Below, one piece after another: positions 8,269-8,465 of a stretch of DNA of 8,465 nt. The DNA is taken from NCBI GenBank assembly GCA_009908885.1, contig JAAAOL010000132.1, forward strand, positions 1-8,465, in the 5' to 3' direction. This DNA comes from Bacteroidota bacterium. GTDB lineage: Bacteria; Bacteroidota; Rhodothermia; Rhodothermales; JAAAOL01. The notes under the pieces were generated by a model. It saw only the letters and a list, made by a program, of their open reading frames with translations. It did not search any database and had not been told where the DNA came from. A program made the position numbers and the translations under genes. Each line of letters begins with the position of its first letter. Within the stretch, counting starts at the first letter, position 1.

Positions 8269-8465
8269 CAGGAACCGCTCGGCTTGTGACGAACGCCTCG
8301 CTTCACGACTATGTGGATCAATGAAAGCATGTTAGCACGTCGGTGCGATTGGCCTCAGTACTACCGTCGAGGTCTCTCCCTTCTGGAAGGGCGAACAAGA
8401 GGGATATGCCCCCCGGAAGCGGGCTGTGAGCAGACATCCTCTCTGTCTTTTACTGAATCGAGTTC
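8269..8465. other. Gene-free tract with several potential hairpins
   Basis: No plausible gene is seen in the 197 bases after hisA. Three foldable segments follow one another: GCAC-GTCG-GTGC at 8335-8346; CCCTT/AAGGG at 8378-8391; and a longer stem pairing ACAAGAGGGAT (8395-8405) with ATCCTCTCTGT (8436-8446), with one bulge on each side. The longer stem encloses a CCCG-GAAG-CGGG hairpin at 8412-8423 and is followed by CTTTTA. The tract could hold the hisA 3' end, a structured leader of the next gene, or a small RNA. I recognise no known RNA family, and the window ends here. Confidence 0.3.

Overview
This is an 8.5 kb piece of a high-GC bacterial chromosome. It carries seven complete protein-coding genes in two divergent blocks, plus an unusual amount of short-period repetitive DNA between, and in one case inside, the genes. 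The best guess for the source is a high-GC member of the Bacteroidota/Rhodothermota group (Rhodothermales- or Salinibacter-like). None of the seven genes has a strong Shine-Dalgarno sequence. MetG has a KLSTSRGWAVW signature and a fused C-terminal tRNA-binding domain. HisA has a long C-terminal tail of a kind I associate with that group. This assignment rests on recalled family features, not on a search.

Minus-strand block (4747 down to 193): metG (methionyl-tRNA synthetase), then a small AbrB-type antitoxin and PIN-domain toxin pair joined by a 4-base GTGA overlap, then an exported M1-family zinc aminopeptidase. An 11-bp-spaced direct repeat just upstream of the antitoxin is a candidate autoregulatory operator. 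The toxin-antitoxin pair looks like a small accessory module placed between two housekeeping-type genes.

Plus-strand block (4955 to 8268): hisB (imidazoleglycerol-phosphate dehydratase), proC (pyrroline-5-carboxylate reductase), hisH (glutaminase subunit of imidazole glycerol phosphate synthase) and hisA (the ProFAR isomerase). HisA makes the substrate of the HisH-HisF synthase, and HisB acts on the product of that synthase. hisF, the obligate partner of HisH, is not in the window. proC supplies the last step of proline synthesis and is a guest in the histidine cluster. A good intrinsic-terminator candidate lies between hisH and hisA, so hisA may be partly uncoupled from the genes upstream.

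The most notable signal is a set of quasi-periodic 7-9 bp repeats. They occupy the left end (1-162), the hisB-proC gap and the proC-hisH gap. In each of these gaps a block on one strand is followed by a block of the same style on the other strand, so the transcript could fold back. A related and much more regular array, five perfect copies of a 14-bp unit, sits inside hisH and encodes an extra low-complexity loop of about 30-35 residues. The unit length is not a multiple of three, so gain or loss of a single unit would shift the hisH frame. The last 197 bases hold no gene but contain several adjacent potential hairpins.
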